Positions 8,112 through 16,380 of a stretch of 64,000 nucleotides of DNA are shown in pieces (position 1 is the stretch's first letter; every line of letters starts with the position of its first letter). The stretch covers positions 1,302,001 to 1,366,000 of the forward strand of contig CBDDEH010000004.1 of assembly GCA_965226865.1 (NCBI GenBank), read 5' to 3'. The translations under genes and the position numbers were made by a program. Origin of the DNA: CBDDEH01 sp965226865 (GTDB taxonomy: Bacteria; Chloroflexota; Dehalococcoidia; Lucifugimonadales; JAGWBF01). The notes below the pieces were generated by a model that did not search any database, had not been told where the DNA came from, and saw only the letters and a list, made by a program, of their open reading frames with translations.

Positions 8112-8765
8112 ATGCGGCTAAACAAAAAGCTTACTCCACGACGGAAACTGATCTTAGATTTCATCAATCAGTTCATTCAGGAAAGCGGGATACCGCCGAC
8201 AGTTCGCGACATACAGGTTGCCTGTGAAATTAGCTCCACCTCTGTTGTCGACTACAACTTGAGGCTCCTACAGAGGGACGGCTACCTTAGGCGCAAAGCT
8301 GAAGTAGCAAGAGGTATAGAGCTACTCGATGAGTCCGGCAACCCTGTGTCAGCGGCACCTCGGGTTCAGGTCATCGGATATATCGCCGCCGGCGAACCCC
8401 TCCCTGCAACAACCTCCGACAGTTGGTCTGCCCCGGAGCCATTGGAAACTTTGGAAATCCCACCCGACATGTTTCGGGGAAAGCGGGATATGTATGCCCT
8501 TAAGGTCAAAGGCCAGTCCATGATAGACGCCCTGGTGGACGACGGTGACGTGGTTCTGGTGGAGCCGTCGAGAGAAGCTCGCAACGGTGATATGGTAGTG
8601 GCCAGGTTAAAGCTGGAAGACGAGACCACCCTTAAGCGCCTATATCGGGAAGGAAACAAAGTACGTCTCCAGCCCGCCAACAGTCAAATGGAACCGATCT
8701 ATTCCATGGCGGATAATGTTGAGATACAGGGCAGAGTGGTCGGCATCATCCGTACAATAGATTGA
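8112..8765 (+). CDS. lexA: LexA repressor
   Basis: A 217-residue SOS repressor and self-cleaving serine peptidase. The N-terminal winged helix (RRKLILDFINQFIQESGIPP to SSTSVVDYNLRLL) binds operators. The cleavage site is Ala93-Gly94 in YIAAGEPL, with catalytic Ser136 in KGQSMIDALVDDGD and Lys175 in TTLKRLY. RecA filaments trigger cleavage after DNA damage. The ATG has GAGAGGGG upstream, and a candidate self-operator lies 13-26 bp before the start. Confidence 0.95.
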   Translation: MRLNKKLTPRRKLILDFINQFIQESGIPPTVRDIQVACEISSTSVVDYNLRLLQRDGYLRRKAEVARGIELLDESGNPVSAAPRVQVIGYIAAGEPLPATTSDSWSAPEPLETLEIPPDMFRGKRDMYALKVKGQSMIDALVDDGDVVLVEPSREARNGDMVVARLKLEDETTLKRLYREGNKVRLQPANSQMEPIYSMADNVEIQGRVVGIIRTID

Positions 8766-8775
8766 CCGAGGCTGG

Positions 8776-9096
8776 TCAATCCGAAGATGGCAGTGGTCGT
8801 GGCTGTTGGACCTCCATAGATACCCCGTCGTATCGCAAGTCGCAAGGACCAGCCTTGGTTATCAGCACCATAACCTCGCCGCCTGGAGATTGATATCTCT
8901 TCCCCAGGCTAAGCTCCGGACTGTCCGGTTTCGTTGTGGCGCCTCCAAATCCTTCTTCTGACCCCTTCAACCCAAGGGGTATGTCACCATCGGTGATGGT
9001 ACCATCTCCACCTTTGGTGACGATCATCTCCACGCCGCCGGGTCCCACGTACCTCTTACCAGTTTGAGTAGCCAATTGGGAGATTACCTCCAGCAC
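8776..9096 (-). CDS. Tandem desulforedoxin-like protein lacking metal-binding cysteines
   Basis: A 106-residue protein with two copies of one motif: residues 13-41 begin GKRYVGPGGVEMIVTKGG and residues 65-94 begin GKRYQSPGGEVMVLITKAG. The spacing and the GKRY, TKxG and following turn resemble the desulforedoxin/desulfoferrodoxin N-terminal iron site (GKRY-x-C-x2-C ... TKGG ... CCG). Here CxxC has become GPGG or SPGG and the CC pair is gone; only one Cys remains in the whole protein (Cys85). The fold may persist without iron. The assignment is by eye and the function is unknown. Confidence 0.6.
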   Translation of the reverse strand: MLEVISQLATQTGKRYVGPGGVEMIVTKGGDGTITDGDIPLGLKGSEEGFGGATTKPDSPELSLGKRYQSPGGEVMVLITKAGPCDLRYDGVSMEVQQPRPLPSSD

Positions 9097-9171
9097 ACCT
9101 TAAAGCTTAGCTCGATTATAGCGACCGATCGTATCTAGGGTCAACAGAATACTCTCTCTATCCAGACTGGC

Positions 9172-10014
9172 TTACCCACTACTCAAGACAACGTTGTCGG
9201 TGAGGCGGGCTTTCCCTATACGGACTGCGGCCAGGGCAATCGCCGGCTCTTCGACGATTTCCAGATCTTCGAAGCTGACAGGGTCCGCCACGCTTACGTA
9301 GTCGACCTTCTTCACCAGCCGCTCTTGTTTGAGCATCTTTCTCATAACCTTGCGTAAGCGTTCCGCGTCGCGCTCCCCCTCTGACCAAAGATTCCAGACA
9401 TGAGACAGTGCTTGGTATATCACCGGAGCCGCCTTTCTTTGCTCCGGCGTCAGATATAAGTTCCTGCTGCTCATTGCCAGGCCATCCGGCTCACGGACTG
9501 TCGGGACTGCCACGATTTCTATATCGAAGTTCAGGTCGGCAACCAGGCGTTTGATCACAGCCAATTGCTGCGCGTCTTTCTGCCCGAAATAGGCACGGTG
9601 CGGTTTAACGACGTTGAACAACTTGGTGACCACAGTTGCCACCCCCGGAAAGTGGTTTGGCCGGTATTCTCCCTCCAGCCGGTGCGCCAATCCACCCAAC
9701 GATACCCAGGTATCGAAGCCGTTTGAGTACATATCTTCGGCCGAAGGAGTGAAGACCAGGTCGGCGCCCTCCGCCTCAAGCATAGCCAGATCTCGGTCGA
9801 AGTCTCTGGGATAATCGGCGAGGTCCTCTTTGGGACCAAACTGGGTCGGGTTTACGAAGATGCTGACCGCCAGAGTGTCATTGCCGTTCCGGGCCTCTCG
9901 GATCAGAGCAAGGTGGCCCTCATGCAGATAACCCATGGTGGGCACAAGACCGACAGTTCCCTGGATTTCCTTGCTAGCGATGCGGAAATCTCCGGCTGTG
10001 GGCAGGACCTGCAT
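9172..10014 (-). CDS. panC: Pantoate-beta-alanine ligase (pantothenate synthetase)
   Basis: Joins pantoate and beta-alanine using ATP, the last step of pantothenate (vitamin B5) synthesis. The protein is about 280 residues. The nucleotidyltransferase signature is VPTMGYLHEGHLALI, with SIFVNPTQFGPKEDLADYPR, YFGQKDAQQLAVI and REPDGLAMSSRNLYL downstream. The ATG at 10014 is one base after the panB stop, with AAAGG in the panB end as ribosome binding site. A longer ORF start at 10047 would overlap panB without need. Confidence 0.95.
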   Translation of the reverse strand: MQVLPTAGDFRIASKEIQGTVGLVPTMGYLHEGHLALIREARNGNDTLAVSIFVNPTQFGPKEDLADYPRDFDRDLAMLEAEGADLVFTPSAEDMYSNGFDTWVSLGGLAHRLEGEYRPNHFPGVATVVTKLFNVVKPHRAYFGQKDAQQLAVIKRLVADLNFDIEIVAVPTVREPDGLAMSSRNLYLTPEQRKAAPVIYQALSHVWNLWSEGERDAERLRKVMRKMLKQERLVKKVDYVSVADPVSFEDLEIVEEPAIALAAVRIGKARLTDNVVLSSG

Positions 10015-10015
10015 G

Positions 10016-10852
10016 TCAACCTTTGAGCTCTCTGACGATTTCCTCATCCATCTGGAAGCTCTCTTTGTCAGTGGGGAAGGTACCGGACTTTACCTCGTCC
10101 GCGTAGAGTTTTAGGGCATCGGTGATGGTGTCCGCCAATCTGGCATATTGCTTGGTGTGCTTGGGTACGAAGTCAGTAAACAGGCCCACCATGTCGTGGA
10201 TCACCTGGACCTGCCCGTCGCAGTTAGGACCAGAGCCTATGCCTATCGTCGGAATGGTGAGTCTCTCCGTAATCAGTTTAGAGAGGGATGACGGGACCAG
10301 TTCCAGCACCACCGCGAAAGCCCCTGCTTGCTCCAGCGCCATAGCGTCCCTTAGTAGCTGGGCGGCCTCTTCTTTCTTATCGCCTCGAACCCTGTAACCG
10401 CCGAATTGGTTGACCGATTGGGGGGTCAGTCCGATGTGTCCGAGGACTGGTATGCCACGTTCCACGATTCTGCTTACCGTTTCGGCGACCGTCTCACCTC
10501 CCTCGAGCTTCACGGCATGGGCGCCGCCTTCCTGCAAGAACCTGGCCGAATTGTGTAACGCCTGCGCTTCGTCTATCCGATATGTCATGAAGGGCAGGTC
10601 GCCCACTATCAACGAGTGCTTGGAGCCCCTGGCAACGGCCTTGATGTGATGGAGCATGTCTTCCATGGTGACGGGGATGGTGGACTCGTAGCCCAGCACC
10701 ACCATGCCCAGACTGTCTCCCACCAGGATAACTGGAATTCCCGCTTTGTCGGCCAGCTTCGCGGTGGTGTAGTCGTAGGCTGTGACCATGGCGATTTTCT
10801 CGCCACCGGTCTTCATGCCGGCGATGTCTCTAATGGTTACCTTGTGTGCCAA
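10016..10852 (-). CDS. panB: 3-methyl-2-oxobutanoate hydroxymethyltransferase
   Basis: Adds a hydroxymethyl group from methylene-THF to ketoisovalerate, the first committed step to pantothenate. The family N-terminus is KVTIRDIAGMKTGGEKIAMVTAYDY, in two parts around the metal Asp. Further motifs are ILVGDSLGMVVLGY, ADLPF-like GDLPFMTY, GHIGLTPQSVNQFGGYRV, and IGIGSGPNCDGQVQV. A TTG at 10852 fits the family start and has GAGG about 10 bp upstream; the open frame runs further up but looks non-coding. A hairpin (AACGCCT at 10877 with AGGCGTT at 10902) lies in the leader. Forms an operon with panC. Confidence 0.93.
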   Translation of the reverse strand: MAHKVTIRDIAGMKTGGEKIAMVTAYDYTTAKLADKAGIPVILVGDSLGMVVLGYESTIPVTMEDMLHHIKAVARGSKHSLIVGDLPFMTYRIDEAQALHNSARFLQEGGAHAVKLEGGETVAETVSRIVERGIPVLGHIGLTPQSVNQFGGYRVRGDKKEEAAQLLRDAMALEQAGAFAVVLELVPSSLSKLITERLTIPTIGIGSGPNCDGQVQVIHDMVGLFTDFVPKHTKQYARLADTITDALKLYADEVKSGTFPTDKESFQMDEEIVRELKG

Positions 10853-11031
10853 GTTATCAGTTCCTCGGAAATGAAGAACGCCTCCTAGAACCCCTCCAAG
10901 AAGGCGTTTAATTATTTCCTTGCATATTGGCCGTCTCGGTCCTCCCGGATCCCAGCGGCCTGCTGGACTCTCGTGGATGCTCACCCCCACTATGGTAGGC
11001 GGCACCTAAATCATATCATTCACCGACAATA

Positions 11032-11367
11032 TCAAGCAAACGCACGCTCTTTAGCATCGAACATATTACCCCACTCGGGTTGCTGCTCTTCGTTCGCAGA
11101 CCTTTTGAGTATCCGGAAGATAGTGCGCTGACTCAAGGCGAAACTGGAAGCCGCCTCTGACACCGATATTCCCTCCTCCAGCACCGCGGTGGCTACCTCC
11201 CTGTCCCTCTCCATTCTCCTATGCCGCTGAATCCACCCTGGATTGTCGTATTTGCACTGCGGCAGTGGGCACCTCAAACGCGATGGCGAGACCTCACAAC
11301 CGTCGTCTCTATAGGGGAACCTTTCCGGGACCACATCAATGATCGCGCCGGCAATACCATAGCTCAT
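11032..11367 (-). CDS. Small helix-turn-helix protein
   Basis: 111 residues. The C-terminal half has a clear homeodomain-like helix-turn-helix: REVATAVLEEGISVSEAASS followed by ALSQRTIFRILKR. The N-terminal half has CPLPQC, which could be part of a zinc knuckle, and basic residues. No named family was recognised. A perfect AGAAC-AAAA-GTTCT palindrome 36 bp upstream could be a LexA site or its own operator. It stands alone between the pan operon and a divergent crotonase. Confidence 0.65.
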   Translation of the reverse strand: MSYGIAGAIIDVVPERFPYRDDGCEVSPSRLRCPLPQCKYDNPGWIQRHRRMERDREVATAVLEEGISVSEAASSFALSQRTIFRILKRSANEEQQPEWGNMFDAKERAFA

Positions 11368-11402
11368 AATAAACCTCTAATAAATACGATAGTCCTAATA
11401 AT

Positions 11403-11416
11403 AGAACAAAAGTTCT
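11403..11416. promoter_or_regulatory. Perfect GAAC-N4-GTTC palindrome
   Basis: AGAACAAAAGTTCT lies between the HTH gene (minus) and a crotonase gene (plus). It has the form of the Gram-positive LexA box and resembles the box upstream of lexA at 8086-8099. It could alternatively be an operator of the adjacent HTH protein. Confidence 0.5.
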
Positions 11417-11445
11417 CATAAAATCAAGGTAAGGTTGACATGCGT

Positions 11446-11474
11446 TTGACGGGATTGTGAGCTATCGCTATAGT
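11446..11474 (+). promoter_or_regulatory. Sigma-70-type promoter of the crotonase gene
   Basis: TTGACG (11446-11451) and TATAGT (11469-11474) are 17 bp apart and precede the 11519 start by about 45 bp. Confidence 0.55.
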
Positions 11475-11518
11475 CAGTCAGGCAACGTCGGGGAATCTAT
11501 CCGCAGTGAGGTCCGGGA

Positions 11519-12295
11519 ATGTCTTACGAAACGGTTGAGTACAAAAGGGAGGGGAAGATTGCCTATATCACACTTAATCGTCCCCAGGTGCTTAATGCCA
11601 TGAGCCAGCAACTCCAGGACGATTTGAAGGCGGCTCTGTTCGATTACGATATGGACGAGGAAGCGTGGGTCGCTATTCTTCATGGCGCTGGCCGTAGCTT
11701 CTGTGCCGGATTTGATATCAAGCAGCGCTTCGTCGACATGGACCGCCGGGACCGTGCTCTTAACGATATGGGACCGGACCTGGAGGGATTTCTTGGACGT
11801 TGCGCTAACTGGAAACCGGTCATCGCTGCTGTTCACGGTTATGCCCTTGGGATCGGCATGACCCTGGTTCTAGAGTGCGACCTCATCGTGGCCACGGAGG
11901 ACGCCCAGTTCGGCATCACCGAAACCAAACGCGGAGTTTCCGGCGGTCGAGTTTGGGCCAAAGCCCAGTCCTACATGCCTTCCAAGATCAACACCGAAAT
12001 GCTCCTGACCGGGGCATCCAAACCCGCGTCCGAACTCCATCGCCTTGGCTTTATAAACCGCCTGGCTCCTGAAGGGAAACACCTCGAAGCCGCTGAGGAG
12101 CTGGCAGGTGAGATACTGGAGGCGGCACCTCTTGCTGTGCGTTCCGGTGTCAGGTTAGCTCGGTGGAGTTGGCTGCGTCTCGTATCCGAGGCCGATTTCT
12201 ACATGCAGGGACAGCCCTTACATTTGACCGAAGACTTTAAGGAGGCCAGCCAGGCCTTTGCAGAGAAGCGCAAGCCCGCGTTCCGTGGTAGATAA
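11519..12295 (+). CDS. Enoyl-CoA hydratase/isomerase family protein
   Basis: A 258-residue crotonase-fold protein. Oxyanion segments are HGAGRSFCAGFDIKQRF and VHGYALGIGMTLVLECD. Both acidic positions of hydratases appear kept: FGITETKRGVSGG gives the first Glu and INTEMLLTGAS the second. It is therefore a better candidate for true hydration of 2-enoyl-CoA than the paralogue at 1404-2183. It has its own promoter upstream and no fatty-acid operon around it. The substrate is unknown. Confidence 0.88.
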   Translation: MSYETVEYKREGKIAYITLNRPQVLNAMSQQLQDDLKAALFDYDMDEEAWVAILHGAGRSFCAGFDIKQRFVDMDRRDRALNDMGPDLEGFLGRCANWKPVIAAVHGYALGIGMTLVLECDLIVATEDAQFGITETKRGVSGGRVWAKAQSYMPSKINTEMLLTGASKPASELHRLGFINRLAPEGKHLEAAEELAGEILEAAPLAVRSGVRLARWSWLRLVSEADFYMQGQPLHLTEDFKEASQAFAEKRKPAFRGR

Positions 12296-12309
12296 ATGTT
12301 GCCGGTTCA

Positions 12310-14228
12310 ATGCGAATGAAACTTATTCTTCCGTTTCTGGCGGCTATAGCCCTGATTGCCGTCGCTTGCAGTGACCCTACTGCCACTCCACCGCCTACCC
12401 AACCGATCAACCAGACCGTCGAGCCATCGCCTACACCGCAGGATACTTCCACTCCAACCCAGACCCAACCCATCAGCCCGACTATCGAACCAACGCCTAC
12501 ACCGCAGGATACCGCCACTCCAACGCTAACCCCTTTACCTACCCCCACTGATACCCCAGTTCCCACGTCAACTCCCCAGCCGACTCCAACCCCTGTCCCA
12601 CCGCCAAAGCCTATCGAGGCCTATAGCAACGAGCTACTGGGAATCGCTTTTTCCTACCCAGCCGACTGGTTCCTTAACGAGACCGAGGCAACCACCGTTG
12701 TGTTGGTCCCACCCATACCGGGTCGTTCGATTGTTGTCTCGAGCCAGCTCGTTGGTCCTGTTGTTCTGGATACCGCGGTATCTCAAACGTTGGAGCAGTT
12801 GTCAGGAACGCTGGACGATTTTGAGGAGTTATCGATAGACCGGTTGGAGGGAGACCCGCCTGGCAGCATGATCCGTTTCAGTTGGTCCCTGGGGTAACTC
12901 CCCTCACGTCGGAGTTCAGAATTCTCATAAAAGGGGCTCGTAGCTTTCAGGTGTTGACTACAGCCACTGAAAACTTCATTGAATCAGGCGATCCCGACTT
13001 TGAGCTCGTCGTGAATTCTTTTGAGATAATGTTGCCGGCATCTACCCAATCCCTTGATACCAGCGCCATTACCGAAGAGCTTTTGGATGCCGTTGCCGTC
13101 AGGGTCGTTGCGGTCAGAAATCTTGCCCCTCCAGCGATGCTGGAAAATGAATTCATCAGCCGGCAGACCTTTCAAGAGACTGCGTTGGAAGAACTGGTGG
13201 ATGAAGAGGATCTGGAGGAGCTTGAGAGAGAGAAGGATCTTTGTGTCGTGCTAGACCTATGCTCCGAAGCGGATGACTTGCTGAAGGAGTTTCTGGACGT
13301 GGCGAATCTGCAAGTCCTCGGGTTCTACGACCCCGAGGAGAATTCTTTTACGGTAGTGAGCGACTCCGATACCCTTGACATCCCAACCTTGCTCGTTTAT
13401 GCCCACGAATATACTCACGCCCTCCAGGACAGCCATTATGACCTAACAGCTTTGGAGCCTCCCGAGGATACCTTCGACGCGACAAAAGCTCTGGCTGCTC
13501 TTGTGGAAGGTGATGCCAATCTCACGGAATATCTCTTCTTCGAGACCTTGGCCGAGGACCAGCAGGCGACCGGCGCGGAGTTGATAGACCGGCTGCGCCA
13601 AGAGATATCGGATTCACAGGGAGCGCCACGCTATGTAACTGAGACTTTTGGGTGGGAGCACGCCAACGGTCCCAACTTCGCCTTCCGGCTCTATCTGGAA
13701 GGAGGTTTTGACGCCATTGACGAAGCCTTCATGAATATTCCGATGTCGACTGAGCAGATACTGCACCCGGAGAAATACCTGGCAGACGAGCAGCCGCGCG
13801 TCGTCACGCTGCCTGAGCTTACGCTAGTGCTGGGAGGTACCTGGAGCCAAAGGGACACGGGAGTCATGGGAGAGGCGCTCATCGGGATTTACCTCGGCAC
13901 ATTTATATCCCAGGACCAGGCCGACGCGGCTGCCAGCGGCTGGGGAGGCGGCCGCTATGAGCTACTGAAGGATGATCAGGGAAGGCGTCTCATGGCGATC
14001 AAGTTCTCTTGGGATACGTTATTCGACGCTACCGAGTTCTTCGACGCCTATGTAATCTTCGTCGACGAGAAGAGCCAGGGAGAATGGGAGCTTGTCGATA
14101 GCGGTAGCAATAGCCGCCTCTGGGTCGGGGACGGCATCAGCGTTTTCCTGTCCCGCGACCGCGCAGACACCCTGGTGATTATTGGCCCTGACAGGGCCGC
14201 AGTAGATGCTGTCCTAGCCATATTATAG
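12310..14228 (+). pseudogene. Lipoprotein with Pro-Thr linker and HEYTH metallopeptidase-like domain, one frameshift
   Basis: Two ORFs (12310-12897 and 12882-14228) form one gene split by a single-base loss in the GGGG run near 12892. Restoring one G joins FSWSLG directly to VTPLTSEFRILIKG. The N-terminus is a lipoprotein signal (lipobox ending IAVAC, Cys20) followed by a linker of about 75 residues rich in TPTP/PTPQ. Next comes a PsbP-like domain (LLGIAFSYPADWF), then a C-terminal region with VYAHEYTHALQD and a downstream Glu in LVEGDAN, the arrangement of a zinc HExxH peptidase. It is probably anchored outside the membrane. The frameshift may be a sequencing error. Confidence 0.7.
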
Positions 14229-14250
14229 AAACCCAGACAGACTTGGCGGT

Positions 14251-15078
14251 TCATTTCCTGGCTATTATCATAAAATGTTGGCTCATTCCAATGAGAGAAG
14301 GCTCTTTCTCCACAGCTTGAATTAGCTTAAGCAACTGTTCTCGCTGAACGGTATCGCGCCATCGTTCGAAGAAATCCTCAGCCAGCCAGCCGGGGCCTTC
14401 TATTGCCACGACCTCTATAACCTTAAACCCAGCTTCGGATACCTCTGATTCGAGTTCTTTCGGGCGGTGGAGATGAGCTGTGGTGAAATAGTCCGGTACG
14501 TTCTTGGGGTTTAGATGCTGGCCTTCCCTCAGGTCCCTCTCGAGTATCTCGACAAAGTAGGGATCATCGATGAGACCTCGTCCTAAGCCATCGATAAGCG
14601 AAGCAAAGCGATTAATTCCAGCCACGAAAGCAAGCCCGCCTTGTCGTAGGACCCGGTGAGCCTCACGAAGGGTAGCCATTCGATGGTCAAGGCGCGTTAG
14701 GTGATATAAAGGACCAAATAGCAGTATCCCATCACAGCTTAATCCTGCTTGAGAGAGTGATCTTGCCTCACCCTTTCTTATGCTTTCGATAGGATGAGAA
14801 GGTTGGCTATTCGAGGCTTTCTTGGCCTGGTCAAGATGTTTTTCGACGGGATCTATGAGGTGGACTTCATACCCTTTAAGTGCCAACCAGCAGGAATAGA
14901 TGCCTGGGCCGCCGCCTACGTCTAGAAGGGTTCCCGGTGGACGGGGTAGGTGTCGTTCCAGCAACACTTGCGATCGTGCGAGTTCCAAGACCCCATATCC
15001 GTTGAAAAGCCGCTGGTCTTCGGCGATCTCAGAGTAATGGGCTAATAGCTCCTCCCAGTCGGATGTTTGAGATTCCAC
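14251..15078 (-). CDS. Class I SAM-dependent methyltransferase
   Basis: 275 residues. SAM-binding motif I is LLDVGGGPGIYSCWLA near residue 48, followed by the acidic loop VHLIDPVEKHL and motif IV-like GILLFGPLYHL. These fit Methyltransf_11/25-type enzymes; the substrate is unknown. It lies 25 bp after rimM at the end of the rpsP operon, where trmD is often found in other bacteria, but it lacks the trefoil-knot features of TrmD. Confidence 0.85.
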   Translation of the reverse strand: MESQTSDWEELLAHYSEIAEDQRLFNGYGVLELARSQVLLERHLPRPPGTLLDVGGGPGIYSCWLALKGYEVHLIDPVEKHLDQAKKASNSQPSHPIESIRKGEARSLSQAGLSCDGILLFGPLYHLTRLDHRMATLREAHRVLRQGGLAFVAGINRFASLIDGLGRGLIDDPYFVEILERDLREGQHLNPKNVPDYFTTAHLHRPKELESEVSEAGFKVIEVVAIEGPGWLAEDFFERWRDTVQREQLLKLIQAVEKEPSLIGMSQHFMIIARK

Positions 15079-15103
15079 GGCGTTTCCTACTTCGACCTTG
15101 TGT

Positions 15104-15604
15104 TTACCGTAATCCGTCTGGGAGCTGAACTGTCATCCTGCCGCTGGCCAGGTCCACCTTTTGTATGACCTCGTCCAGGGCCGGGATCAACAGGTCCTTT
15201 TCGTCCTTTGAGACGACGTACACGTCGTTGCTGCCCGTGGATAGTATCTGGGTTATCTGCCCCAGATACTCGTCTTCCTCGGTGTAGACCTTCAAGTCGA
15301 TGATCTGGAAATGGTAGTACTCCCCTTCAGGCAGGCTAGGTGACATCTCTTCAGGCACCGTGATGGTCGCGCCTCGGAGGGCCTCAACTTCCTCGGGGCT
15401 ATTCACCCCCTCCAGCTTAAGGGAGACTGTTCCTTTGTACGGCCTGGTGGCTCCTTGAATCTTAAATCGCTCGTCTTTTATATACAAAAATCCCCCGGCA
15501 TCGAACCTGCCGGGGGAATCGCTATTTACCTGTACTCGAACCTCGCCACTGAATCCCTTAGGTGCCAACACTTTGCCCACAGCCACGGAACGGTTCGAGG
15601 ACAT
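15104..15604 (-). CDS. rimM: Ribosome maturation factor RimM
   Basis: 166 residues. The N-terminal RimM domain begins VGKVLAPKGFSGEVRVQV and the C-terminal PRC-barrel includes YYHFQIIDLKVYTEEDEYLG and DLLIPALDEVIQKVDL. RimM helps assemble the 30S head and binds S19. It lies in the order rpsP-khpA-rimM, the standard ribosomal context. Confidence 0.93.
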   Translation of the reverse strand: MSSNRSVAVGKVLAPKGFSGEVRVQVNSDSPGRFDAGGFLYIKDERFKIQGATRPYKGTVSLKLEGVNSPEEVEALRGATITVPEEMSPSLPEGEYYHFQIIDLKVYTEEDEYLGQITQILSTGSNDVYVVSKDEKDLLIPALDEVIQKVDLASGRMTVQLPDGLR

Positions 15605-15655
15605 ACTGGAATTTAGAGAGGAAGAATGTGCTTTAAAGCGGTGAGCGATCGACAG

Positions 15656-15892
15656 TTAGACAATCTCCAATATAGCCCTTGTACCGTTCTTGACGGCAGC
15701 TACTCGGAGAAGTACCCTCATCGCCTGTGCGACCCTACCCTGCCGGCCGATGATCTTGCCCTTGTCTTCGTCGGCAACCTCAAGCTTCAGAATTACCCGT
15801 CCTTCCTCACCTTCCTCTATCTCTTCGGTGACCTTGACGTCCTCTGGCTTGCTGGCAAGACTCTTTGCGATGTATTCGATCAGCTCTTTCAT
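15656..15892 (-). CDS. khpA: KH-domain RNA-binding protein KhpA
   Basis: About 78 residues: MKELIEYIAKSLASKPEDV, then the KH signature GKIIGRQGRVAQAMRVLL with the GxxG loop GRQG. KhpA binds RNA, often with KhpB/Jag, and affects cell division and translation in Gram-positive bacteria. The ATG at 15892 overlaps the rpsP stop (ATGA). A longer in-frame start at 15976 would lie wholly inside rpsP. Confidence 0.92.
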   Translation of the reverse strand: MKELIEYIAKSLASKPEDVKVTEEIEEGEEGRVILKLEVADEDKGKIIGRQGRVAQAMRVLLRVAAVKNGTRAILEIV

Positions 15893-16146
15893 TCCTTCTT
15901 TACCTTCTCGTCGATTCCGTTCCATTGCAGGATCCTCTGTACAGCCTCCGAAGGTTGTGCTCCCTTCTGGAGCCAAGCTAGGGCCTTTTCCTCATCAATA
16001 GCAGAACTAGGGGGGTCTGTATGGGGGTCGTAGCGTCCGATCCACTCAACGTAAGCACCGTCTCTTGGTGCCCTGGAATCTGCGACTACTATCCGGTAGG
16101 TGGGGTGGCCTTTTTTGCCCACTCGGCGCAAGCGAATCTTTAACAT
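15889..16146 (-). CDS. rpsP: 30S ribosomal protein S16
   Basis: 85 residues with the S16 signature: MLKIRLRRVGKKGHPTYRIV, VADSRAPRDGAYVEWIGRYDP, and a C-terminal half with KALAWLQKGAQPSEAVQRIL. First gene of the operon with khpA, rimM and a methyltransferase, about 46 bp after a strong promoter. Confidence 0.96.
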   Translation of the reverse strand: MLKIRLRRVGKKGHPTYRIVVADSRAPRDGAYVEWIGRYDPHTDPPSSAIDEEKALAWLQKGAQPSEAVQRILQWNGIDEKVKKE

Positions 16147-16191
16147 CGTTGGAGGAAGTGTTCCATAAGTCGGTAAATTTACTGCATAGGG

Positions 16192-16220
16192 ATTCTAAGG
16201 CCCATTAGTGGGGTTGTCAA
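16192..16220 (-). promoter_or_regulatory. Promoter of the rpsP operon
   Basis: On the minus strand, TTGACA (16215-16220) and TAGAAT (16192-16197) are spaced by exactly 17 bp, upstream of rpsP at 16146. This is a near-consensus sigma-70 site. Confidence 0.65.
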
Positions 16221-16275
16221 CGGTATGTACTCGTCCAGAGGGAAGTGCAAAACTCCCTCTCGTGTCAATTCCCTC

Positions 16276-16317
16276 TTGCAATTTCGTATCTGAGCAGGTA
16301 TAATATAGATACGAAAT
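16276..16317 (+). promoter_or_regulatory. Promoter inside an 11-bp inverted repeat, upstream of the decayed transposase
   Basis: TTGCAA (16276-16281) and TATAAT (16299-16304) are 17 bp apart. Perfect arms ATTTCGTATCT (16281-16291) and AGATACGAAAT (16307-16317) bracket the -10 box, the layout of a repressor operator. A second hairpin, GAAACCG with CGGTTTC, follows at about 16320-16354. The downstream gene is the transposase at 16381, but the site may belong to the chromosome rather than the IS. Confidence 0.5.
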
Positions 16318-16380
16318 AACGAAACCGCCAAGGCTGGCAGGCCCTGACGGTTTCTAATCCACGAGGAAGATGCATTCCAA

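Noticed and set aside
10853..11005. Upstream extension of the panB frame
   Set aside because: Low similarity to any PanB N-terminus; a hairpin and a TTG with ribosome site suggest this is leader sequence.
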